A stretch of DNA of 64,000 nucleotides from Doris montereyensis (taxonomy: Eukaryota; Mollusca; Gastropoda; Nudibranchia; Dorididae). Positions 52,150-64,000 of the stretch are shown in pieces (positions within the stretch are counted from its first letter, which is position 1; every line of letters begins with the position of its first letter). The notes beneath the pieces are model-generated. The model was not told where the DNA came from. It saw only the letters and a list, made by a program, of their open reading frames with translations, and ran no database searches. The stretch covers positions 62,001-126,000 of the forward strand of contig JAXRKP010001066.1 in assembly GCA_037039925.1 (NCBI GenBank). The letters run 5' to 3'. Made by a program: the position numbers and the translations under genes.

Positions 52150-54010
52150 TGTGTCCGTCTTCTGCCATGTCTAGCTTCATTGTCTGTCTGAGTCCAAGAA
52201 CCACTCAGGATAAGGTGTCAGACAGTCTTATGTCATGTCTGGCCTACACTGTCTGTCTGAGTCCAAGCACTACCCAGGTGAGGGTGTCAGACAGTCTTAT
52301 GTCTCTGGCCTACACTGTCTGAGTCCAAGCACTACCCAGACGAAGGTGTCAGAAGTCTTATGTCATGTCTGGCCTACACTGTCTGTCTGAGTCCAAGCCT
52401 ACCCAGACAAATGTGTCAGACAGTCTTATGTCATTTCTGGCCTACACTGTCTGTCTGAGTCCAAGCACTACCCAGGCGAAGGTGTCAGACAGTCGTATGT
52501 CATATCTGGTCTACACTGTCTGTCTGAGTCCAAGCACTACCTAGACGAATGTGTCAGACAGTCTTATGTCTCTGGCCTACACTGTCTGTCTGAGTCCAAG
52601 CACTACCCAGACAAATGTGTCAGACAGTCGTATGTCATGTCTGGTCTACACTGTCTGCCTGAGTCCAAGCACTACCCAGGCGAAGGTGTCAGACAGTCTT
52701 ATGTCATGTCTGGTCTACACTGTCTGCCTGAGTCCAAGCACTACCCAGGCGAAGGTGTCAGACAGTCGTATGTCATGTCTGGCCTACACTGTCTATCTGA
52801 GTCCAAGCACTACCCAGACAAATGTGTCAGACAGTCTTATGTCATGTCTGGCCTACACTGTCTGTCTGAGTCCAAGCACTACCCAGACGAAGGTGTCAGA
52901 CAGTCTTATGTCTCTGGCCTACATTGTCTGTCTGAGTCCAAGCCTACCCAGACAAATGTTTCAGACAGTCTTATGTCATTTCTGGCCTACACTATCTGTC
53001 TGAGTCCAAGCACTACCCAGGCGAAGGTGTCAGACAGTCGTATGTCATGTCTGGTCTACACTGTCTGTCTGAGTCCAAGCACTACCTAGACGAATGTGTC
53101 AGACAGTCTTATGTCTCTGGCCTACACTGTCTGTCTGAGTCCAAGCACTGCCCAGACAAATGTGTCAGACAGTCGTATGTCATGTCTGGTCTACACTGTC
53201 TGCCTGAGTCCAAGCACTACCCAGGCGAAGGTGTCAGACAGTCTTATGTCATGTCTGGCCTACACTGTCTGTCTGAGTCCAAGCACTACCCAGGCGAAGG
53301 TGTCAGACAGTCGTATGTCATGTCTGGCCTACACTGTCTGTCTGAGTCCAAGCACTACCCAGACGATTGTGTCAGACAGTCTTATGTCATGTCTGGCCTA
53401 CACTGTCTGTCTGAGTCCAAGCACTACCCAGACGAATGTGTCAGACAGTCGTATGTTATGACTGGCCTACACTGTCTGTGTGAGTTCAAGCACTACCCAG
53501 GCGAATGTGTCAGACAGTCTTATGTCATATCTGGCCTACATTGTCTGTTTGAGTCCAAGCACTACCTAGACGAATGTGTCAGACAGTCTTATGTCTCTGG
53601 CCTACATTGTCTGTCTGAGTCCAAGCACTACCTAGACGAATGTGTCAGACAGTCTTATGTCATGTCTGGCCACATTGTCTGTCTGAGTCCAAGAATTACC
53701 TTGACAAAGGTGTCAGACAGTCTTATGTCTCTGGCCTACACTGTCTGTCTGAGTCCATGCACTACCTAGACGAATGTGTCAGACAGTCTTATGTCATGTC
53801 TGGTCTACATTGTCTGTCTGAGTCCAAGCACTACCTAGACGAAGGTGTCAGACAGTCTTATGTCTCTGGCCTATATTGTCTAGCACTACCTAGACGAATG
53901 TGTCAGACAGTCTTATGTCATGTCTGACCTACACTGTCTGTCTGAGTCCAAGCACTACCCAGACAAATGTGTCAGACAGTCTTATGTCATGTCTGGCCTA
54001 CACTGTCGAT
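52150..54010. repeat. 66/69-bp minisatellite upstream of the convertase
   Basis: About 27 units (GGCCTACACTGTCTGTCTGA, GTCCAAGCACTACCCAGACG, AATGTGTCAGACAGTCTTAT, GTCATGTCT) occur in a 69-nt form and a form lacking ATG. The unit length is divisible by three, so long plus-strand ORFs appear in two frames (SGLHCLSESKHYPDECVRQS). It starts about 1.1 kb upstream of the start codon. Confidence 0.95.
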
Positions 54011-54179
54011 CCCGCTTCTCCTAGTCTCTGATTTCTCGATGTTTAAAGTCAAAGGCTGGACGTCCAGACATTATTACGTGGAACGCGAATTTATCGATCG
54101 ACCCAGATGCGCTATGATTGGCTGTGGCAGTGAGCGGAGAATTCATGCAATGGAATAGACTACTATCGGCACCTGAAGT

Positions 54180-54330
54180 GATATTTTTCGCTTTTGAGTA
54201 ACTGTCAAAATGCAGTCATCCTATATCATTGAAAAGTTTGTAGCGTCCTTGGTTGCCGTAGAAACGGCCGCCATCTTGGATTTTGACTCAATTTTCAAAA
54301 TCTATCTCCTCCCCATAGTTATGAATAAAA
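54180..54330 (-). promoter_or_regulatory. YY1-like and X-box-like motif pair upstream of the convertase
   Basis: The minus strand has CCAAGATGGCGGCC (54279-54266) and next to it an imperfect RFX X-box (GTTGCCGTAGAAAC on the plus strand, 54252-54265). An ATTGGCT CCAAT-type box is at 54116. YY1 sites in this orientation often lie just downstream of start sites, so a minus-strand start about 3.2 kb upstream of the ATG is possible. No 5' UTR exon was defined. Confidence 0.3.
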
Positions 54331-54509
54331 TCACTAACTGTGCAGATCGTCTTTTCCATTCAATATCTAAAGAGTGAAGTCGGGTTTTTCGATATGTTGA
54401 ATAGTTTTTTGATTATTGGTAAATGGCAAGAATTTTAGTGTGGAAAAACTACATTTCGAGAAAAATGCTAGTAAAACAATTAACAGAAAATAACACAAGA
54501 CAAACGCTT

Positions 54510-54985
54510 CAGACGGGTTTCCCTTGTTGTAGCAGCCCCCTTACTCTTTCGACAGCCTCTGGCATTGTTACTTATGTAAATAGGATTATAAATCTAGGTT
54601 TAGATGTGTACTGTTGTGAAAACAGACGCCGAAATGACCAGTTGTTTTTTCCTCTATATCTTATGCTTGTGCGCATGTTTACATACACACTGACACGCAA
54701 CGCCTATTATATCACACAGCGATGGGAGCCGCGTTCATCGGTGTCGGAGAAATGAGGTGAAGTCGTGTGTTGCCACATTTGGCAATTAACCACCAATATA
54801 CAGGTTTTTACCGCCATTTTCTCAGTCAGTGTTAGAGTCATTTATGTCAAAATTTTGATTGTTTTACCTACCCTCGTCTACAAAATATTTTGTAAAAGAA
54901 ACTTACGCGTCATATGGACATTTTTCTGCCATGAACTTGTAGATAAATGATCGTTCTACCCGATTATGCAAAGAACAGACTGCCC
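54510..54985 (+). repeat. Dispersed repeat family A, upstream copy
   Basis: TTGTAGCAGCCCCCTTACTC, AATCTAGGTTTAGATGTGTA, TCAGTCAGTGTTAGAGTCAT and ATTATGCAAAGAACAGACTG follow the family A order. It lies upstream of the convertase start codon. Confidence 0.8.
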
Positions 54986-55162
54986 CCCCCTTAAGCATTG
55001 GTGTTGATGAAAGCTTTACTGAATTGAATTTCAAAAACAAATTTTAAGTTGAAACACAGAGGTCGCTTTGAGAGAATGAAAGAAATTGCATTGGACAGAA
55101 AGTGAAACATTGAAACAACATTGTCAAAATATTTTTTGAATTAATGTTTGACATCTGTTTTG

Positions 55163-56270
<1,108 letters not shown>

Positions 56271-57514
56271 CTTTAAGATCCACTAGTCCCAGCCCGGTCT
56301 GCGTTAGAACCCACTTTGATTGTGAGGTGAGTCATGAAAACAACATTCCACTTTCAATTTAAGGCTAACAAGACCTGATAACCTGTAATCTGTCGCAAGT
56401 GAATCATAGAAAACCTGGTGTGAAATCTATTACATTCGTCCAGACGCTAGTATGTGTTGTGTTATAAACACGTCACTACGACGCACCAGACGCTGACTGA
56501 CAGACACAATATAAAATACATGAACAATGAAGCAAAAATACAAGGCATGTCAGAGTTCGCCTTAGAACCTGGTCTGCCTAAGAACCCACTGTTTCTGTCT
56601 CCAGAGGCCCAGATTCTTCTAAGACAGACACAACTGTAGAATTGTTTTTAAATTCCAAGCCGGTATGTTGTCGATTTGTGATATCATAGGAGTTTCGTTT
56701 CTGGGCAAGAATTGTTCTAATATTCTCCTTCACTTTCCCGCTTCCCTGCAAAGACGAAAGGATTTCTACATTTCTACTGCAGTAGCCGACAGATCAGGAA
56801 TTTGACATAGAAGCCAAAGTGCCTTGAGGAAGAAGACAGGACAGACAGATAAATTTTCAGGAAATAAATTCTAATTTCCCTTCACACACGTGCGCAATCG
56901 GACTTAAAATATGCACATTGCCCTCTGTCTCTCTCCCTTTGACAAAAACCTTAATCTCTCCAGAGTAAAAGTCAAATTGAAGAAAACAGGCTGGGTCGTG
57001 AGATACGCAGTTCATGGTATTGGTATAGGCGCTAAAACTAAAGAAAGTATTGAAAACTTTGTTCTCGAAATCCGATACTAATTCCCAGGGCAAACTTTAT
57101 CATTTTAAAGAAAGTATCGAATCGTTTAGTTTCAACATGAAAGAATCGCCAGACAGCAAGGCATGCGTGACCGGAAATGAATGACAAAATGATGATTTAT
57201 CGTCCACAAACTTATTCGCATTTTCCTATTTCGCAGTGCCGATAATTGTTCATGTCTACTTCGATTTCCCTGATTTTCTCTCATGTTTGTCCTCAGTATA
57301 TCATTTCCCCTGGTATTTTCTCGAGGGAAACATTTTTTTGTTTTCATGATTTCCCTGATGCATGGGAACCCTGTTCTTACTACCTGAGCCCCATTTCCTA
57401 CTAGTTTTCCTACCCAAGCCATCAATTTCTGACCAATTGCGACCTGAGAATGAAAAATCCATCATATTTCCAACTTTCCGACCTTGCTGGACACCATGCA
57501 TGAGTTTGAAATTC
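56271..57514. other. Upstream intergenic sequence without recognised features
   Basis: No exon, RNA gene or tandem repeat recognised. Confidence 0.55.
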
Positions 57515-57860
57515 AAGGCTCTAGCAATCGTGGTAGGCTTAAATAACACGTAATCATACAATGATTTCAGAAGTGTCGAACAAGTACAGCACGAGTACTC
57601 TGAAGAATGGACAAAGAGAACAATATATTAGCGAAGAATTGATACACCATTACTCATAATAACATGAATCCTGGATAGGCATGACATCCGGCTATTGGCT
57701 GATTAAAAACAAAAATCACACACTAAATATACGGAACAATGCCGTCCAAGCAATGACTGCAGTTGTATTACAAAAATATCGGAATGGGCCAACGGAAAAT
57801 CGGGATTTCACAAATTTTCACTAAAAATTGGGATGATTCCGATTAAATCGGGACAAACGA
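57515..57860 (+). repeat. Dispersed repeat family B, copy 2
   Basis: Same order as 36515-36865 (GGCTTAAATAACACGTAATC, GAACAAGTACAGCACGAGTA, TGAATCCTGGATAGGCATGA, GGGATGATTCCGATTAAATC), roughly 85% alike by eye, same strand. Confidence 0.8.
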
Positions 57861-60459
57861 CACTGCCCCCTCCCCTCCCCAAGAGTAGGTCCATCTGACA
57901 TCTCATCGCAACATCTGTGTTTCTCGGCAGTGCCTGGCAAAGATCAAAATATTGAAAGGATTCCCATGGTCGCATACACACTATCCCTATCCCCAAGTGC
58001 TGAGCCACCTCCCCCTCCAGCCCCATCACCTGGCCTCCCATCATGAAATCCAAACTTTTTGCAACAAAATAGAAACTTTGTTTGATTCAAATACAATCCA
58101 TCTACATCTAAATCTAGTGAGTCGAGGCTAAAAGCTCCAAACAGGGTCCATTCAGTTCATACTCCCGATAGAAAAAAGCATGATGTTTGCACATTCGTCA
58201 TTTCCCAATCATCAATATTTTCCCCATCAAATATTCCAATTCCGATTCTGGCTGCTTGTTTTGTCCTTTAATTTGTGTTGTTTCTAGACATAGAGATCTA
58301 CAGTCAATATACCAGCAATCACACACTAAGCTACTGATTATACTGCAATCTAGAGTGCAGCTTTCTATTCATATCCTGTTTTATCCCATTCAGGAACATT
58401 GTGTATCATTTTAACTCTTGTCCTATGGGGTTTGCATTTTACAACACGCTGTGTTGATCATGCAACATATGTTGAGTGTGGGGATATTATCTATGGATGC
58501 AATTGTCCAGCAGGGCCAGATGGCCAACATTCGCCTCTTGGGTATTTTACATCCACGTCGTGTGTTAGGATTCATCTCCTTGTTTGACCAATGCCAACCA
58601 TTAATTTTTCCAGATATGTTAGCATTATTTAATCCTTGTAACCAATCTATGTTAATCGACCAATGATCTTTCAGTAAATACTGCTTCACCCCACCCCTTT
58701 AAATAGAAGGAAAATTGTAAATAAACGAACTACCTTGAATTTTATAAATTCATCTCGCATCGAAACTGTCTCCTTTTTCCACTGAACATGTCAATGAATG
58801 TATGTGAATTTCTTATTTCAACCATTATTTTCATTTAGAAATGTTTCACTGGGTAGAAAATAATGTGTGTATCTTGTAACCCATCACAAAATTATTCACG
58901 TTATGCAATGACACTGTGTCTTGCAAGAGAGAGCGCTGGATTCCTTTATTATGTCTAGAGAAGGCAGACTTGCATTCTCCGATTACACTAATTACAGCAT
59001 ATTATTTTGTTTCATTTATTGCAAGAGTAGCATTGATTGCTGATATATAGATGTGTAGGAGCATATTGCCTTCACAACAGTAATAATTATATTATAAATA
59101 TTTTTCGTTCAGGTGATCATACCGGCACTCTCGTATAAGCGAAGTTTGACCAACAGTTACCTGTAAACACTGTTATACAGTGACAAAGTAGGTCATTACG
59201 GGTAGGCCGGCAAATGTGCAGAACAGGCTTTAAAAGTCATCTTCTTTTCTGCAAATGTAAGGTTAAATGAAGTGGGTGGGATGTGTGGTTTTTGCTCGGC
59301 AAACTCATTTTTGTCTTTATGAAAGTACTACCCCCCCCCCTTTTATCATTGAGTTTTCACGAAATCAGGGGGTCGACGCCCTGGATCCCACCTTATTTTC
59401 ACTTCATTTCCATAATTGAAAATTTGGTGAGGCATTCTATCTGGCCAACCATTCCTTGTATCATTGGGTCACCAATTGTTAAAAGGAATACGTACCCATT
59501 TTGGAATACAAATCTAGCAGAAATAAAATGTCTGTACTAGGGTACATGGATTATCCTGAATGAGTTATATCCTTATAGTCTGGAAGGGCATACAATAACC
59601 ATAGATATCTAGATCTAGATTCTATCCCGATAGAATTATGGACGAACCCAGCGGACAAAAAAGGCGGGGGAATCCCCTGATCAACACAGAGGGGAGGTGG
59701 GTGTGGATCTCCCCCCTGAATAAAAGTCCTAAGTTGGAATAGATTCTAGATCTAAATCTAGATAGAAATATTCTAGATCTATTCTAGAGATTTAGATCTC
59801 CAGATTTTACACTAGATCTAGATCTAATTCTATTTGACATATTATAAGATTTAAACACCACCTGGCTACTATTTTTAGTTACATTCATTTCTGGGTCAGA
59901 CGGGACATCACATCTAGCCTAGCTCTAAATATAAAAACAGAAAGAGCCTAGATCTATATGCTATACTAGCCATATACTATACTGTGATGGTTAGGGAAAG
60001 GAGGAGGTCCGGGAGTTGATTCTGTCCAGAAGTGGAAAACTTCTCGATCTGATAATCATCCAGAAGTCTAAGATTGACCAGCGCTTTCATTATTTTGAAA
60101 ATCAGATAACATGGTGATTCTATATCTAGATCTAGATTCACATATCTTATGTAAATCTAAATTGTACATTTTGATATAGATCTAGATTAGATCTAGATAT
60201 CTAGATCTAGACTTACTTCTTACACTTGTACAAAGCTGTCAACGGTATATCGTTCTCATACATATGTGTTGTTGTGTTGAAGAGATACAGTGAACGTCAT
60301 CTTCGAGTATGCGGATGTGGTCAGCCTGTCTACCAATACCCAACACTAATCTCGTGACAATATTATTGTTGCATCACCATAAAAACAAACCAGTGGCAGA
60401 AGCAGCAAGATAACAATATTTATTACATGTTATTGTTGCAATTATTGATATATTTGTCA
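57861..60459. other. Upstream sequence with TAGATC-rich clusters, no gene recognised
   Basis: 58418-58689 is open on both strands but unassigned. Clusters of AGATCTAGATCTAGA-type palindromic hexamers lie at 59600-59830 and 60120-60210, and also at 36390-36450. Confidence 0.5.
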
Positions 60460-60920
<461 letters not shown>

Positions 60921-61019
60921 AGTAGCATGTATGTATGATTATTATATTATTATCTTTATTATTAATATTATTATTATTATCAATATCATTGTTATTGTTT
61001 TTGTTATTCTTATTTTTAT

Positions 61020-61234
61020 TCTTAAAAACGTTCTTTCATCTTTTTGGCCCCAGCTGTGGAATTCTTTGTCAGTTAAAACTAGAAATTGTACAACCCTTCA
61101 TTCCTTTAGATAATCGTTTAAAAAAGAGTTGCTTCGCTCCATTTGCGATTTACATAATATTTAACTTCTTGGCATTTTCTAAAATGGTGTTTTATTTATG
61201 TATGGTATCTTTAACTGCAATCTGTGTGGGTTTG

Positions 61235-61289
<55 letters not shown>

Positions 61290-61310
61290 ATAGGGTCATA
61301 TTGTGCACTT
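61020..61310 (+). mobile_element. 3' fragment of the L2/CR1 LINE family seen at 8882-12485
   Basis: FGPSCGILCQLKLEIVQPF and the following LDNRLKKS..FNLLAF-like text match the C-terminal codons at 9301-9525 on the opposite strand (LYGILCQLKLEIVQPFLLLN). A (TG)n tract at 61235-61285 corresponds to the (CA)n tract in the 3' UTR of the longer copy. It is preceded by a 450-bp compound trinucleotide tract. Confidence 0.8.
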
Positions 61311-61424
61311 GTTATTCTTTCTTCGAGATCGGCAGTATCTGTTCTCCTTTTACATTTGAGACAATATATGTGCTCCAATTTTATAAATAAATAAATGGTC
61401 GAATTTTAAGCGTTGAAAATTTAA

Positions 61425-62000
61425 TCCGGGTAGTGGACAGGTAAGCACCTGTACGTGGATTAGGCTGTCCCACCCTCCACGAGTCTCCTGCTGCCTTGCA
61501 ATCGGGTCTTGGTTGACCAAAATCTAAGGGAGTTAACATTGACAGATAATAACAACCTGAGCAACCAAAGGCTAAGGAGTTAACACTGACAGAAAATAAC
61601 AGGGCCTGGTCGGGGGCCTCAAGGTGTACTGCTTATCTAAAACGAAACTGATTCAAAGAAATATATATAATGATATACCTGGCTTGAACTTTCGAAGACG
61701 ACACTGGAAAAGAAACACGGACTGTGATTTTTAACACGGAATGTTAGGGCAATAAATTGAAAAGAGTTGGAATTAGCTGAAGAAATGAAAAAATTCAAAG
61801 TAGACATTTTGGCTATTACAAAAACAAACAAAAAAAGGACAAGGAATTGAAAATGTAGTGCCAAATCATACTTTAATATTCTCAAGAGTAGATGTCAAAG
61901 ATAGGGCTAGAGCACGAATTAGGCCTCCTAATGCATACAAGGCAAGAAAAGCTACCAGAAAATTGGAAATTTGTAACCCCACGACTATTAGAAGTAAATA
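61425..62000 (+). mobile_element. RTE-clade LINE, copy 4, 5' end only
   Basis: It carries the leader (GGACAGGTAAGCACCTGTAC near 61436), the tandem units and the start of the endonuclease region (CTTGAACTTTCGAAGACGAC near 61682, then GAATTAGCTGAAGAAATG). It stops at about 62000, where the 48-bp array begins. It is the clearest copy of the leader-to-ORF transition but holds no complete domain. Confidence 0.85.
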
Positions 62001-62009
62001 ACGCTTTTG

Positions 62010-64000
62010 TATGATTGCTTGTATTAATTGTATTCTCCTCCATTAGCTGTAGTGTTATTGTATCATTGCTTGTATCAATTGTATTGTCCATTAGCTGTAG
62101 TGTTATTGTATCATTGCTTGTATTAATTGTATTGTCCATACGCTGTAGTGTTATTGTATCATTGCTTGAATTAATTGTATTGTCCATTAGCTGTAGTGTT
62201 ATTGTATCGTTGCTTGAATTAATTGTATTGTCCATTAGCTGTAATGTTATTGTATCATTGTTTTCAATTAATTGTATTGTACATTAGCTGTAGTGTTATT
62301 GTATCATTGTTTTCAAATAATTTTATTGTCCTTAGCTGTAGCGTTGTTGTATCATTGATTATATGAATTGTATTGTCCATTAGCTGTAGCATTGTTGTAT
62401 CATTGATTGTAATAATTGTATTGTACATTATCTGTGGTGTAGTTGTATCATGGTTTGTATTAATTTTATTGTACATTAGCTGTAGTGTTGTTGTATCTTT
62501 GATTTTATCATTGTATTGTCCATTAGCTGTAGTGTAGTTGTATCATGGTTTGTATTAATTGTATTGTACATTAGCTGTAGTGTAGTTGTATCATGGTTTG
62601 TATTAATTGTATTGTCCATTAGCTGTAGTGTAGTTGTATCATGGTTTGTATTAATTGTATTGTACATTAGCTGTAGTGTTGTTGTATCATGGTTTGTATT
62701 AATTGTATTGTCCATTAGCTGTAGTGTAGTTGTATCATGGTTTGTATTAATTGTATTGTACATTAGCTGTAGTGTTGTTGTATCTTTGATTTTATCATTG
62801 TATTGTCCATTAGCTGTAGTGTAGTTGTATCATGGTTTGTATTAATTGTATTGTACATTAGCTGTAGTGTTGTTGTATCTTTGATTTTATTAATTGTATT
62901 GTCCATTAGCTGTAGTGTAGTTGTATCATGGTTTGTATTAATTGTATTGTACAATAGCTGTAGCATTGTTGTATCATTGATTGTAATAATTGTATTGTAC
63001 AATAGCTGTAGCGTTGTTGTATCTTTAATCGTATTAATTGTATTGTACATTAGCTGTAGTGTTGTTGTATCTTTGATTTTATCATTGAATTATCCATTAG
63101 CTGTAGTGTAGTTGTATCATGGTTTGTATTAATTGTATTGTACAATAGCTGTAGCGTTGTTGTATCTTTAATCGTATTAATTGTATTGTATATTAGCTTT
63201 ATTGTTGCTGTATCTTTGATTTTATTAATTGTATTGTCCATTAGCTGTAGTGTAGTTGTATCATGGTTTGTATTAATTCTATTGTACATTAGCTGTAGTG
63301 TTGTAATATGGTTTGTATTAATTGCATTGTCCATTAGCTGTAGCGTTCTTGTATCATTGATTGTAATATTGGATTGTACATTAGTGGTAGTATTGTTGTA
63401 TCATGGTTTGTATTAATGGTTTGTATTACTTGTATTGTCCACTACCTGTAGTGTTGTATTGTGGATTGTAATAATTGTATTGTCCATTAGCTGTACATTA
63501 GCTGTAGTGTTATTGTATCATTGCTTGTACTAATTGTATTATCCATTAGCTCTAACGTCGTTGTATCATTGATTCTATTAATTGTCTTGTACATTAGCTG
63601 TGGTGTTATTGTATCATGGTCTGTAATAATTGTATTCTCCACTAGCTGCAGCGTTATTGTATCATTGCTTGTATTAATTGTATTGTCCATCAGCTGTAGT
63701 GTTGTTGTATCATTGTATTGTCCATTAGCTGTAGTGTTGTTGTATCATGGTTTCTGTTAATTGTATTGTTCATTAGCTGTAGTGTAGTTGTATCTTTCAT
63801 TGTATTAATTGTATTGTACAATATCTGTAGTGTAGTTGTATCATTAATTGTATTAGCTGTATTGTGCATTAGCTGTAGTGTAGTTGTATCATGTTTTGTA
63901 TTAATTGTATTGTACATTAGCTGTAGTGTTGTTGTATCATGTTTTGTATTAATTGTATTGTCCATTGGCTGTAGTAATGTTCTATCATGTTTTGTATTAA
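62010..64000. repeat. 48-bp minisatellite running off the window end
   Basis: About 41 units of ATTGTATTGTCCATTAGCTG, TAGTGTTGTTGTATCATGGT, TTGTATTA. The length is divisible by three, which produces open frames on both strands (LIVLSISCSVVVSWFV). It begins at the truncation point of RTE copy 4. Confidence 0.95.

Noticed and set aside
52131..54158. Candidate Cys-containing repeat protein SGLHCLSESKHY..
   Set aside because: Two plus-strand frames are open at once and units lacking ATG keep the frame by chance of length; no signal peptide or other exon support.
58399..58689. Overlapping ORFs on both strands (82 and 88 codons)
   Set aside because: Neither is recognised and both being open suggests chance; left as unassigned sequence.

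Overview
The window is animal nuclear DNA. It shows split exons with GT-AG borders, several LINE clades, SINE-like heads, and very long (GA)n, (AAT)n and minisatellite tracts. The repeat mix and the closest recalled protein families suggest a lophotrochozoan, probably a mollusc; this is an inference and the species is not identified. Nothing bacterial, no CRISPR array and no operon was seen.

One host gene dominates. Twelve minus-strand exons of a furin/PCSK5-6-like proprotein convertase run from the start codon at 51056 down to 2390, and the last exons lie beyond base 1. Exon by exon they give: signal peptide and prodomain (51056-50880), prodomain with an internal KR-S site (40858-40754), prodomain end with the RKKRD maturation site (40260-40144), catalytic Asp (37051-36917), a linker exon (34307-34230), catalytic His (31506-31419), the VRMLDGEV / YSASWGPDDDG block (27021-26851), oxyanion Asn (21028-20816), catalytic Ser (18241-18141), the end of the catalytic domain (13558-13455), the start of the P domain (3045-2929) and the P-domain core with its RGD (2707-2390). 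All observed splice sites are GT-AG. Seven exons are intact. Five carry small indels, often in homopolymers, so this copy is either a young pseudogene or an imperfectly polished assembly.

The introns are crowded with tandem arrays. Three arrays (38345-40190, 34308-35430, 27022-29400) have monomers that include a real exon-intron junction of the adjacent convertase exon. The donor of exon 3 and the acceptors of exons 5 and 7 are therefore present in roughly 20 to 35 tandem copies each. This is the most striking structure in the window. Other arrays: 14195-14790 (37 bp), 15695-18110 (45 bp, open in several frames), 25870-26790 (about 21 bp), 30600-31380 (about 62 bp), 37820-38320, 44600-49490 (about 63 bp), 49770-50410, 52150-54010 (66/69 bp, upstream of the gene) and 62010-64000 (48 bp, running off the end).

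Mobile elements: four copies of one RTE-clade LINE (1-2160 +, 22574-25425 -, 40990-44145 +, 61425-62000 +); an L2/CR1-type LINE (8882-12485 -) that appears to split a piggyBac-like transposase relic; further LINE 3' relics at 14850-15370, 32505-32745, 33895-34205 and 61020-61310; and several dispersed short repeat families. A minus-strand gene-like fragment with a degraded SWIM-type zinc-finger motif lies at about 5880-7345 inside intron 10, behind a promoter-like CRE/YY1 pair.

The rest is AT-rich intronic or intergenic sequence in which nothing could be recognised.
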